This document shows positions 7,909 through 12,948 of a stretch of 32,785 nucleotides of DNA, piece by piece. The position numbers and the translations under genes are program-made. Each line of letters opens with the position of its first letter. The stretch's first letter is position 1. Source of the stretch: a virus; the IMG/VR virus record IMGVR_UViG_3300044984_001188, positions 1 through 32,785 of that record; one strand, written 5' to 3'. Below the pieces are notes generated by a model. It ran no database searches. It was not told where the DNA came from and saw only the letters and a program-made list of their open reading frames with translations.

Positions 7909-8139
7909 TTATCGTCGTAAAGGTACTTCTTTTACAGACGTAGCTCCGGGGAAGGTATGCTTCCCAGAGTACGGTTCAGCAATCTTCTCATCCCCGACAT
8001 TAGGAATCAACCTCAGTGTCATCCCAGTCTTAGACATATCGATGGTATCCCCATCAATGATGATATACTTTCGTGTGCGGTGGGGCGAGCCATCACTGTA
8101 CCCTCTTACCTGTACGTCCTGCTTCTTGATGGCTCTCAT
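7909..8139 (-). CDS. Small conserved-type late protein, 76 aa
   Basis: A 76-residue protein: basic N terminus, RGYSDGSPHRTRKYIIIDGD, a central MTLRLIPNVGDEKIAEPY and a C-terminal GKHTFPGATSVKEVPLRR. The pattern RGYSDGSPH...LRLIPN...FPGAxxVxEVP is one I associate with small proteins beside head genes in Bacteroidetes phages. A TAnnTTTG box lies 4 nt before its ATG. Function unknown; a structural role is inferred from neighbours. Confidence 0.6.
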   Translation of the reverse strand: MRAIKKQDVQVRGYSDGSPHRTRKYIIIDGDTIDMSKTGMTLRLIPNVGDEKIAEPYSGKHTFPGATSVKEVPLRR

Positions 8140-8143
8140 CCTA

Positions 8144-8151
8144 CAAAAATA
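8144..8151 (-). promoter_or_regulatory. Candidate late promoter -7 box abutting ATG
   Basis: The minus strand reads TATTTTTG, then TAGG, then the ATG of the 76-residue gene. This matches TAnnTTTG exactly with a 4-nt gap to the start codon, like the boxes near 790 and 9796. No TTG lies at 19-21 nt. It faces the plus-strand promoter of the secreted-protein gene. Confidence 0.4.
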
Positions 8152-8171
8152 AAAAATATTTCATTACACTA

Positions 8172-8202
8172 TTGACAAAGCTGTTTCAATGTCGTATACT
8201 TG
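8172..8202 (+). promoter_or_regulatory. Bacteroidetes-type promoter for the secreted-protein gene
   Basis: TTG (8172-8174), a 20-nt spacer and TATACTTG (8195-8202) match TTG-N19-21-TAnnTTTG with one mismatch. The start of transcription would be near 8208, giving a leader of about 20 nt before the ATG at 8229. It drives a single plus-strand gene inside the minus-strand arm. Confidence 0.65.
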
Positions 8203-8228
8203 TATAAGAAACTAACAACTTATCAACA

Positions 8229-8594
8229 ATGAAACATTTAATCGCAGCAGCACTACTCTTTTCTGGAAGCCTATTCGCTCAAAACACATTCCTCGGTGAC
8301 CGAGAGGATTACGACCACAAGTACAAGTGCGTAATCAATACCGACGAATACGCTAAGTGGGTTATGGATGGGGAAAAAGAATGGTACCTAGCACCAGATA
8401 GTATCGAGTCACGTATTATGACGGTAAAGCAGTGGAGCGTGAATCGACAACAGCTTAAAGCTAGCGGGTTCAACGAGATTGACCCAGACTACTACTGGAA
8501 TCCAAATACGAAAACAGTAGTGATTGTTTTCAAGAGTAAAAAGAAAGACGGTAATCTCTGCATCAGCACCGAGTACGGAACAGATATCAAATAA
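8229..8594 (+). CDS. Secreted small protein, moron
   Basis: A 121-residue protein with a clear signal peptide: MKHLIAAALLFSGSLFA followed by Q18, with positive n-region, hydrophobic core and small residues before the cut; there is no lipobox Cys. The mature part has FLGDREDYDHKYKC and ESRIMTVKQWSV, an aromatic DPDYYWNPNTKTVVIVF strand, and two Cys (34, 111) that could form a disulfide. It points against every neighbour, with its own promoter and a strong bidirectional terminator, the classic layout of a moron expressed independently of the lytic programme. Periplasmic or surface action, such as superinfection exclusion or host alteration, is inferred. I do not recognise a named family. Confidence 0.75.
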   Translation: MKHLIAAALLFSGSLFAQNTFLGDREDYDHKYKCVINTDEYAKWVMDGEKEWYLAPDSIESRIMTVKQWSVNRQQLKASGFNEIDPDYYWNPNTKTVVIVFKSKKKDGNLCISTEYGTDIK

Positions 8595-8597
8595 AGA

Positions 8598-8625
8598 AGG
8601 GGGCCTAGCCCCCTCTTTTATTTCT
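8598..8625. terminator. Bidirectional intrinsic terminator
   Basis: GGGGGC-CTA-GCCCCC (8599-8613), extended by an A-T pair, is followed on the plus strand by TCTTTTATTT and on the minus strand by TTCTTTATTT. It separates the convergent moron (stop 8594) and the GGK-repeat gene (stop 8618), whose last codons lie within the T-tract. Confidence 0.85.
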
Positions 8626-9313
8626 GTCCACCGGCGCTTGGCTTCTTGCTTCGGTATTCTTTAACGGCTTCTTGACGAGCTTCGTCGTATACGCCGTACT
8701 CCTTAGCTTTCTTAAGAGCCAGCTCGTAGTTGTTATCAAGGATGTTTCTGTTTCCTTGTCCAAGAATCTTTTTAGAGGCTGGAGCTTGGTCTGCCATAGA
8801 TACACCACGGCGCTTTAGAGCCTCCACAGACTTATCCCAAGTAAGTTGCTCAAGGATTTCAAGTTCAGTTGGACCGCCTTTAGCTGTGGGGTCTTTTGGG
8901 TATAGACCCTTACCTACGAAACTATCTTTCTTTTCAACGGGCATCTGGCCGCCCATCTGGTACTTCTTCATCATCTTGAAGTCCTCTCCGGAAATCTTTC
9001 CGTCCTTGTTCTTGTCAAGCTTCACTTGGCCACCAGCAAGATACTTCTTCATCTTACCACCCATACCATACGTATCCATCTTGCCTCCTTCGGACATCTT
9101 CTTGGTAGGCTTCTTGTTAACCATATATCCTTTTGTCTTTAGGTCGCGGTCAAAGGCAGCTAGAGCGTCTGGGTCATACTTACGAATAGTGTTACGCTCC
9201 TCGGTGAGCATCTGCATACGGTTTGCCTTGGCAATCTCCATATCGGTCATCTTCTTCTTAGCCCCAACAGGCATCTTTCCGCCTGATTGGTAAACGCTTT
9301 TCTTTGCTTTCAT
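8618..9313 (-). CDS. Virion-arm protein with GGK/GGQ repeats and an EF-hand loop
   Basis: A 231-residue basic, Met/Lys/Gly-rich protein. Short repeats of the form Y-x-GGK/Q-M occur at residues 11-14, 76-79, 85-88, 94-97 and 121-124. Between two of them, DKNKDGKISGED (100-111) is a good EF-hand or dockerin-type calcium loop, with Asp1, Asn3, Asp5, Gly6, Ile8 and an acidic residue at 12. Helical segments flank it (MTDMEIAKANRMQML, ELEILEQLTWDKSVEALKRR). The protein starts MKAKK like the 58-residue gene. Being just inside the late arm beside the endolysin, it is probably a virion or assembly protein, perhaps calcium-stabilised. I do not know a named family. Confidence 0.7.
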   Translation of the reverse strand: MKAKKSVYQSGGKMPVGAKKKMTDMEIAKANRMQMLTEERNTIRKYDPDALAAFDRDLKTKGYMVNKKPTKKMSEGGKMDTYGMGGKMKKYLAGGQVKLDKNKDGKISGEDFKMMKKYQMGGQMPVEKKDSFVGKGLYPKDPTAKGGPTELEILEQLTWDKSVEALKRRGVSMADQAPASKKILGQGNRNILDNNYELALKKAKEYGVYDEARQEAVKEYRSKKPSAGGQK

Positions 9314-9318
9314 AGTTA

Positions 9319-9326
9319 CAAAGATA
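9319..9326 (-). promoter_or_regulatory. Candidate late promoter -7 box abutting ATG
   Basis: The minus strand reads TATCTTTG, then TAACT, then the ATG of the GGK-repeat gene. It is a perfect TAnnTTTG box 5 nt from the start codon and occupies almost the whole 13-nt gap after the endolysin gene. No -33 TTG is visible. Confidence 0.4.
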
Positions 9327-9791
9327 TTATTTAAATGCTTTGTATTTTGTCTTAGCGCCGTCCTTATAGGCTATAAGTATCTGCTTCCTGTTGGCTCCCT
9401 TACGATATCCAACGTGAACCCAGTCGGGGTTCTTGCTGTTTCCAAACTCATAGATGAGCTGGTCAAACTCTAGGTTGTCCTTAATGAATTTAAAAACATC
9501 CATATTGGTGATGCCGTTAGACCTAAAATCTTGGTCCAGGTCTAAAGCCCTTCCTAGGTTATGGTCAGAGGTAGAACTTCCTCCAATAGCCTTGTTCAAT
9601 GCGGCAGACCGGTACCCCGAAGAGATGTAGATAGGAACACCGAAGTGCTCACGTATCTTATCGAATACCTCAGTACAGATTGTCTTTAGGTTCTCTAGGT
9701 GTTCTGGTGTGGGTTCGTTGCTGATTCCGCGACGGGCGGCAGTATCACTCTTAGTGACCTCAGACAGCGATACATAGTTACTTAGTTTCAT
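9327..9791 (-). CDS. Endolysin, peptidase M15 (D-Ala-D-Ala carboxypeptidase-like)
   Basis: A 154-residue protein with the full M15_3 zinc peptidase pattern. SSGYRSAALNKAIGG (58-71) precedes S75-D-H77-x-x-G80-x-A82-x-D84, and D123-W-V-H126-V-G closes the site; H77, D84 and H126 are the expected zinc ligands. The N terminus NYVSLSEVTKSDTAARRGIS and PTPEHLENLKTIC are also typical. Such enzymes cut peptidoglycan stem peptides at host lysis. There is no signal peptide, so a holin or another export route is needed; none is evident here. It is the first late gene next to the divergent promoter. A role in virion entry is possible too. Confidence 0.92.
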   Translation of the reverse strand: MKLSNYVSLSEVTKSDTAARRGISNEPTPEHLENLKTICTEVFDKIREHFGVPIYISSGYRSAALNKAIGGSSTSDHNLGRALDLDQDFRSNGITNMDVFKFIKDNLEFDQLIYEFGNSKNPDWVHVGYRKGANRKQILIAYKDGAKTKYKAFK

Positions 9792-9831
9792 ACCGCAAAA
9801 ATAAACATAGTATCTTTACGAGATAATTCAA
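9786..9831. promoter_or_regulatory. Divergent promoter region between late and early arms
   Basis: On the minus strand TTG (9831-9829), 19 nt and TATGTTTA (9809-9802) form a near-consensus promoter. A second box, TATTTTTG (9803-9796), lies 4 nt before the endolysin ATG. On the plus strand TATCTTTA (9811-9818) precedes the ATG at 9838 by 19 nt, with a weak TTT 22 nt upstream. This 46-bp gap is the switch point between leftward and rightward transcription, so a regulator bound here would affect both arms. Confidence 0.5.
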
Positions 9832-9837
9832 TACAAT

Positions 9838-10359
9838 ATGCCGAGCTACAGAAAGAAACCCTCTCGTAGTGAGAAACTACGCCGTATGGCAGAGCTTCAA
9901 GCAAAACGAATCGACGAGCACAGAGAGCGTAAGGACCTTGTCCACGACCAGTACAATATACTGAAGCTGTTGAACCACGTGTTCATAGACGCTAAGAACA
10001 GCTATAACATAGACCAGAGACAGCTTATGTTCCTGTTCTTCGTATACGACCTGGAGATATTCTCGATACGCTATACTATGTGTGCGTTCGGTTATACAGG
10101 ACGGTTCGACAACTTTATGGATATGGTAGTACAACCTATGGTAGATGGCGGTCACCTAAAGCAATACTCCCCAGCTCAAGACTACGACCTTCCAATCATC
10201 TCAGCACGCAACAACAAACAAACAGCTAGATTCAACATCAGCATAGCAGGAAGAAGAGTAGTAAAAAGATACCTAGATAAGATACACGGAAGGATACCCA
10301 TTATGGTGGACGAGAAAACCCATTTTCGTATGTTCTTGGAGTCCCAGGACTCACTTTAG
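9838..10359 (+). CDS. Possible winged-helix regulator at the divergent promoter
   Basis: A 173-residue protein. A basic N terminus (PSYRKKPSRSEKLRRMAELQ) leads to helices IDQRQLMFLFFVYDLEIFSI, a turn, then FDNFMDMVVQPMVDGGHL. A two-strand hairpin PIISARNNKQTARFNIS follows, then a final helix AGRRVVKRYLDKIHG. The helix-helix-wing-helix order resembles MarR/PadR-like winged helices, and the RFNISIAGRRVVKRY part looks like a wing followed by a C-terminal helix. It is alone on the plus strand right at the divergent promoter and upstream of tandem dyads (10374-10403), the usual place for an autoregulated switch protein. The fold and role are inferred. Confidence 0.55.
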   Translation: MPSYRKKPSRSEKLRRMAELQAKRIDEHRERKDLVHDQYNILKLLNHVFIDAKNSYNIDQRQLMFLFFVYDLEIFSIRYTMCAFGYTGRFDNFMDMVVQPMVDGGHLKQYSPAQDYDLPIISARNNKQTARFNISIAGRRVVKRYLDKIHGRIPIMVDEKTHFRMFLESQDSL

Positions 10360-10373
10360 GCAGAATAAACACA

Positions 10374-10403
10374 TACTAAATTAGTAGGTTATTAGTCAAC
10401 TAA
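10374..10403. promoter_or_regulatory. Tandem dyads, candidate operators
   Basis: TACTAA-A-TTAGTA (10374-10386) is a perfect 13-bp palindrome, and TTAGT-CA-ACTAA (10392-10403) follows 5 bp later with the same half-sites in the reverse arrangement. They lie between the stop of the 173-residue gene and the RNA promoter at 10438. No T-run follows, so termination is unlikely. Related dyads occur at 6872-6882 and 26383-26398. Confidence 0.5.
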
Positions 10404-10437
10404 TTGATAACGAATATTATAAGTGTGTGTAAAAAAC

Positions 10438-10468
10438 TTGCTAATGTCGATTTTTAACTATAACTTCG
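10438..10468 (+). promoter_or_regulatory. Bacteroidetes-type promoter for the structured RNA region
   Basis: TTG (10438-10440), a 20-nt spacer and TAACTTCG (10461-10468) match TTG-N20-TAnnTTTG with one mismatch. The predicted start near 10473-10475 coincides with the first stems of the structured region and with no gene. Confidence 0.6.
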
Positions 10469-10472
10469 CTAA

Positions 10473-10870
10473 AGCAGAGCTTCCTCTTAATAGACTGCAA
10501 AGCTTCTAATACCGAAAACGAATAAGACGCTTAAGACGGCGGAAAAAGCGGGCGGCCAAACCGCCCCGCGCAAAAGGAGCCGGCCAAAGCTTGATTCGGA
10601 TACTGCAAACAAGGCTCTAACTTTTACTCCGTTTGCAAAGGCGCAACTATGCGCTTCCGGGAAATAGCATAAGAATCTGTTCACATTGCAAAGGACAAGC
10701 ATATGTGTTGAACAGACTTACGCAATCTTCCGGGATGCGGTTATCGCATTTCTGGTTTGAGTTATACGTACCGTGGGGATTATCGTACTATAATAGCGTT
10801 ACAAACCAAGAACCGAAACGGAATGCTGAACGTATGCCCCTCCGCGTCAAATGATTCAGTTGCAATGTTT
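10473..10870 (+). ncRNA. Candidate large ornate structured RNA
   Basis: No credible protein gene, but many stems can be drawn. GCGGGCGG/CCGCC(C)CGC spans 10548-10569. TGCAAAC/GTTTGCA pairs 10604-10610 with 10631-10637. GAGCC (10577-10581) with GGCTC (10613-10617) would make a pseudoknot with it. GCGCA-ACTA-TGCGC is at 10641-10654. The arm 10676-10686 pairs with 10703-10716 through 11 bp with a 3-nt bulge. ATGCG/CGCAT spans 10735-10749. CTGGTTTG-type arm 10753-10759 pairs with 10802-10808 and encloses TTATA/TATAA and GTAC/GTAC. CTTCCGGGA occurs twice (10654, 10728). A consensus promoter lies just upstream. Size, density and phage context recall ROOL and GOLLD RNAs, but I cannot match their consensus by eye. 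The 3' end is a guess. Confidence 0.6.
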
Positions 10871-11045
10871 TAGCGTTTTGGTAGCCATACTAGGACGTAC
10901 TACTACCTTTACTACTGCTCACTCTAGTATCGGAGTTGCAATCGGTGTCCCAAAGTATCCTATAATATATATTATGTTAATTGGCTCGGTCGTAGGCCTC
11001 GCTCCTACCCTATCGCCAACTAGTTTCGGGTTGCGGTTCGAGTAC
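10871..11045. other. Intergenic stretch, no gene recognised
   Basis: No plausible coding frame. A hairpin GTAGG-CCTCGCT-CCTAC lies at about 10992-11008, and the AT-rich ATAATATATATTATG near 10962-10976 is self-complementary. GGTTCGAG near 11035, which resembles a T-loop, recurs in the tRNA-like element at 11746. This may be the 3' part of the upstream RNA. Confidence 0.35.
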
Positions 11046-11130
11046 CTCAGAACCCTCCAACAATCCCCACACCTTACCCCTAAGCACTCTCACTTACTCC
11101 CACTTCAACCCACATCCCCCCACTACGCTC
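11046..11130 (+). other. C-rich, G-poor tract (possible Rho-loading site)
   Basis: About 85 nt on the plus strand with only three or four G, dominated by runs such as CCCCACACC, TTACCCC, CTTACTCCCACTTC and CATCCCCCC. It would be unpaired in RNA. C>G bubbles of 70-90 nt with YC dinucleotides are typical Rho utilisation sites, and this one lies downstream of the structured RNA and upstream of the second promoter. Its role as a terminator is inferred; single-strand protein binding is an alternative. Confidence 0.4.
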
Positions 11131-11284
11131 AATGCATACTAGAGCGGTAGATGTTTGCTAGGCTAGGCTTATGTTCTCGGTTGCTAGTATATTAATATGA
11201 CACGCGAGAGAGACACATTATAACTCAGAGTGGAAATTTTTCTCGTTGATTCTCAGCATCTTACAATTATCTTTTGAACAACGC
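11131..11284. other. Intergenic stretch with hairpins
   Basis: No plausible gene. TACTAG (near 11138) can pair with CTAGTA (near 11184) to enclose about 40 nt containing CTAGGCTAGG. The palindromic ATTAAT follows. The region ends at the promoter at 11285. Confidence 0.35.
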
Positions 11285-11316
11285 TTGACAAACGTATCTA
11301 GATTGTTGTAGTATTG
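11285..11316 (+). promoter_or_regulatory. Candidate promoter for the second structured RNA
   Basis: TTG (11285-11287), a 21-nt spacer and TAGTATTG (11309-11316) match TTG-N19-21-TAnnTTTG with one mismatch. The transcript would start near 11322, at the beginning of a second gene-free structured stretch that leads to the small genes from 11802. Confidence 0.45.
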
Positions 11317-11321
11317 CAGTG

Positions 11322-11770
11322 TCACCGACCGACTGCGCCCAAATAGGGAAACGAGTTGAGGTCACCTCGAGGACGAAGCCGTAAGGCGGGCCGAGGAAGA
11401 TGGTAAGCGAAAAGCGTGCCTTGGGGCTTGAACCCATAACCATAGTGACCACTAAGCGAGCGGAGTTCCGCACGACTAGGTAGATGACCGCACGGCACTT
11501 TGATGTACGTACGGCTACTGAGTGGTGATGGAGTTCGGGTTTGTGGATGTGTAGCGGAGCGACCTTGGTCGTATGAGTTCTTAGAACGTATGCTACACGG
11601 ATACAACGATGTTCATCTGCTCCTTAGTGCTTCTTAGGACTGACAACCTCGTTGCGGTGGAACCACGGCATCACTGCACATAACGACACGATAAGGTACC
11701 CCTAAGTTGATGTTCAATTGGGGGCGTAGCAATTTAGTTGCCGTTGGTTCGAGACCAAACGCCCTCTCAA
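11322..11770 (+). ncRNA. Second candidate structured RNA or long structured leader
   Basis: About 450 nt without a credible gene, rich in short hairpins closed by 4-nt loops. Examples are GCC-GTAA-GGC near 11378 (a GNRA loop), TAGT-GACC-ACTA near 11444, GCGG-AGTT-CCGC near 11460 and CGAC-CTTG-GTCG near 11560. GGG-GCTTGAA-CCC near 11424 is a further hairpin. The stretch ends with an anticodon-less tRNA-like fold and a T-rich tract. It could be a stable RNA in its own right or the 5' leader of the gene at 11802. Boundaries are set by the promoter and the tRNA-like end and are approximate. Confidence 0.45.
11720..11767 (+). ncRNA. tRNA-like element lacking an anticodon arm
   Basis: GGGGGCGT (11720-11727) pairs with ACGCCCTC (11759-11766), an 8-bp acceptor-like stem with one G-U. 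Inside it, GCAA-TTTAG-TTGC (11729-11741) is a D-arm-like hairpin. TTGG-TTCGAGA-CCAA (11744-11758) is a T-arm with a canonical 7-nt T-loop. Stacked acceptor plus T stem is 12 bp, as in tRNAs. There is no anticodon arm, and the 3' end is TCAA rather than CCA. It cannot decode. A T-rich tract follows, so a terminator or regulatory role is possible. Confidence 0.5.
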
Positions 11771-11801
11771 ATTTTCTTTTATCAATTCAAAACCAAACAA
11801 T

Positions 11802-11990
11802 ATGAACACTTACAATTTCTTTTTCCGCGAGTATGTTGACGGAATCGCAACCGACATACCCTTTTATAGCGTAGAGTCTGTCTTGGGTGCAGATACCACT
11901 AAAGAGTACAAAGTGCTAGAACAACTTCAGCGTCGCGGTATCGTGACGGCATTCGGTTGGACTACGCTTACTGAGTGGCAGGTTAACTGA
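11802..11990 (+). CDS. Small hypothetical protein, 62 aa
   Basis: The first gene of the rightward early cluster. The 62-residue protein begins MNTYNFFFREYVDGIATDIP, with a following helical part KEYKVLEQLQRRGIVTAFGW. The leader AACCAAACAATATG is A-rich with no Shine-Dalgarno, as for its neighbours. It lies 35 nt after the tRNA-like fold, whose folding could influence its expression. No family is recognised; coding is supported by neighbours of the same style. Confidence 0.55.
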   Translation: MNTYNFFFREYVDGIATDIPFYSVESVLGADTTKEYKVLEQLQRRGIVTAFGWTTLTEWQVN

Positions 11991-12045
11991 CGAGGGTTCA
12001 ATACCCGAAATGCCGTGAGGCATCTTAACCAAATAGATAATCAGT

Positions 12046-12255
12046 ATGAACAGCACATCACAAATCGCGAACATCATCGCATACGAACAAGGCGAACTCA
12101 ACGACCAAGAGGTTGTATGCCTGTTTGCCGACCTAGTCCGTAGTGGATTGGCTTGGGAACTTCAAGGCCACTATGGTCGTACCGCCACGGCCTTAATCAA
12201 GGAGGGATGGTTTGACCGAGAGGGCAACCTTTCACTAGCAGTTTTAGAACTTTAA
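12046..12255 (+). CDS. Short phage protein of the GHYGRTA type, 69 aa
   Basis: A 69-residue protein: IANIIAYEQGELNDQEVVCL, then FADLVRSGLAWELQGHYGRT and ATALIKEGWFDREG. I recognise this acidic helix followed by LxxLVxxGxAWxLQGHYGRxAxxLIxxG as a widely distributed small phage protein of unknown function. It is most likely all helical. It is the second gene of the early cluster, with A-rich intergenic spacing. Confidence 0.7.
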   Translation: MNSTSQIANIIAYEQGELNDQEVVCLFADLVRSGLAWELQGHYGRTATALIKEGWFDREGNLSLAVLEL

Positions 12256-12274
12256 TCAATAACAAATAGAAACT

Positions 12275-12691
12275 ATGGAAAATCGAATAATTAAAACTGA
12301 AGACGGATTCACATTCGTAAACGTAACCGACCTAGCCTTGGCTCTATGGGCAACCAATAGTGTAGAACTATTTGAACTTAATGATGAACTGAATGAGGCG
12401 CTAATTACTAGTGAGGAAGAACTCAAGAAAGTGCTAGAGTTAGGCAATATAGTAGTGATGGAGGGAGGCCACGAAGAAGCAAATGAACTTCGAGTGTGGA
12501 CATACTTTGTCGGAACTGAGGAAGACCTTAACGACTTCACCCGTGAGTGGGAAACCTTGCTAGGTAGTAACGTATCGGCAGACCTAACTAGCAATAGTGA
12601 CGGAGGCGATTCGTGGTACTGCGAAGCGTTCGTTAGTCAAGCACAAATCGATGAGTTCAATATGGACGAAGATTGGTTTACGATTCAATAA
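12275..12691 (+). CDS. Acidic hypothetical protein, 138 aa
   Basis: A 138-residue, very acidic protein with helical VELFELNDELNEALITSEEE and a C-terminal strand/helix part WTYFVGTEEDLNDFTREWET. The start is preceded by AACAAATAGAAACTATG, nearly identical to the leader at 12949. Strong negative charge is common in phage early proteins that bind host proteins or mimic DNA, but nothing specific can be read here. Confidence 0.6.
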   Translation: MENRIIKTEDGFTFVNVTDLALALWATNSVELFELNDELNEALITSEEELKKVLELGNIVVMEGGHEEANELRVWTYFVGTEEDLNDFTREWETLLGSNVSADLTSNSDGGDSWYCEAFVSQAQIDEFNMDEDWFTIQ

Positions 12692-12710
12692 CTAATAAAC
12701 AATAACAACT

Positions 12711-12935
12711 ATGAAATTCTACATCCTTCACGAGACTCATTCCGACCTCGACCTTAATGACCACGAAGCCTTTGGCGCAAAAAGTGCAGCGCAGTACTTC
12801 TTTGACTCAACTAAGAAGTCAATAAATGAAAGGCACGAAATCAAACAAGTATACTGCGATGAAGAGTCCGAATACTTTGTTGAGGTAGATGACTACCAAA
12901 CCATCCGACTATACATTACCGAACACCAATTATAA
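12711..12935 (+). CDS. Acidic hypothetical protein, 74 aa
   Basis: A 74-residue protein: MKFYILHETHSDLDLNDHEA, then FGAKSAAQYFFDSTKKSINE, ending YQTIRLYITEHQL. The alternating strand-helix-strand layout suggests a small alpha/beta domain. It sits 19 nt after the 138-residue gene with the leader AATAACAACTATG. No recognised family. Confidence 0.55.
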   Translation: MKFYILHETHSDLDLNDHEAFGAKSAAQYFFDSTKKSINERHEIKQVYCDEESEYFVEVDDYQTIRLYITEHQL

Positions 12936-12948
12936 ACAAATAGAAATT

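Noticed and set aside
8730-9293. 187-codon plus-strand frame
   Set aside because: It is antisense to the GGK-repeat gene, whose motifs (EF-hand, repeats) and operon position mark it as the real one.
11400-11475. Minus-strand tRNA suggested by GGGTTCAAGCCCC
   Set aside because: Only three or four T-stem pairs form, and no matching acceptor, D-arm or anticodon arm could be assembled.
11338-11510. Faint RNase P RNA resemblance (CCAAATAGGG, GGTAAGCGAAAAGCG, GGTAGATGACCGC)
   Set aside because: Short matches to conserved RNase P blocks occur, but in the wrong order, and the CR-I block GAGGAAAGTCC is not intact. Treated as chance within a structured RNA.
10487-11606. Several open frames of 60-100 codons in the gene-free region
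   Set aside because: They overlap each other on both strands, are rich in Cys, Arg and Ser in a way typical of random translation, and none resembles a phage protein or has the A-rich start context used elsewhere.
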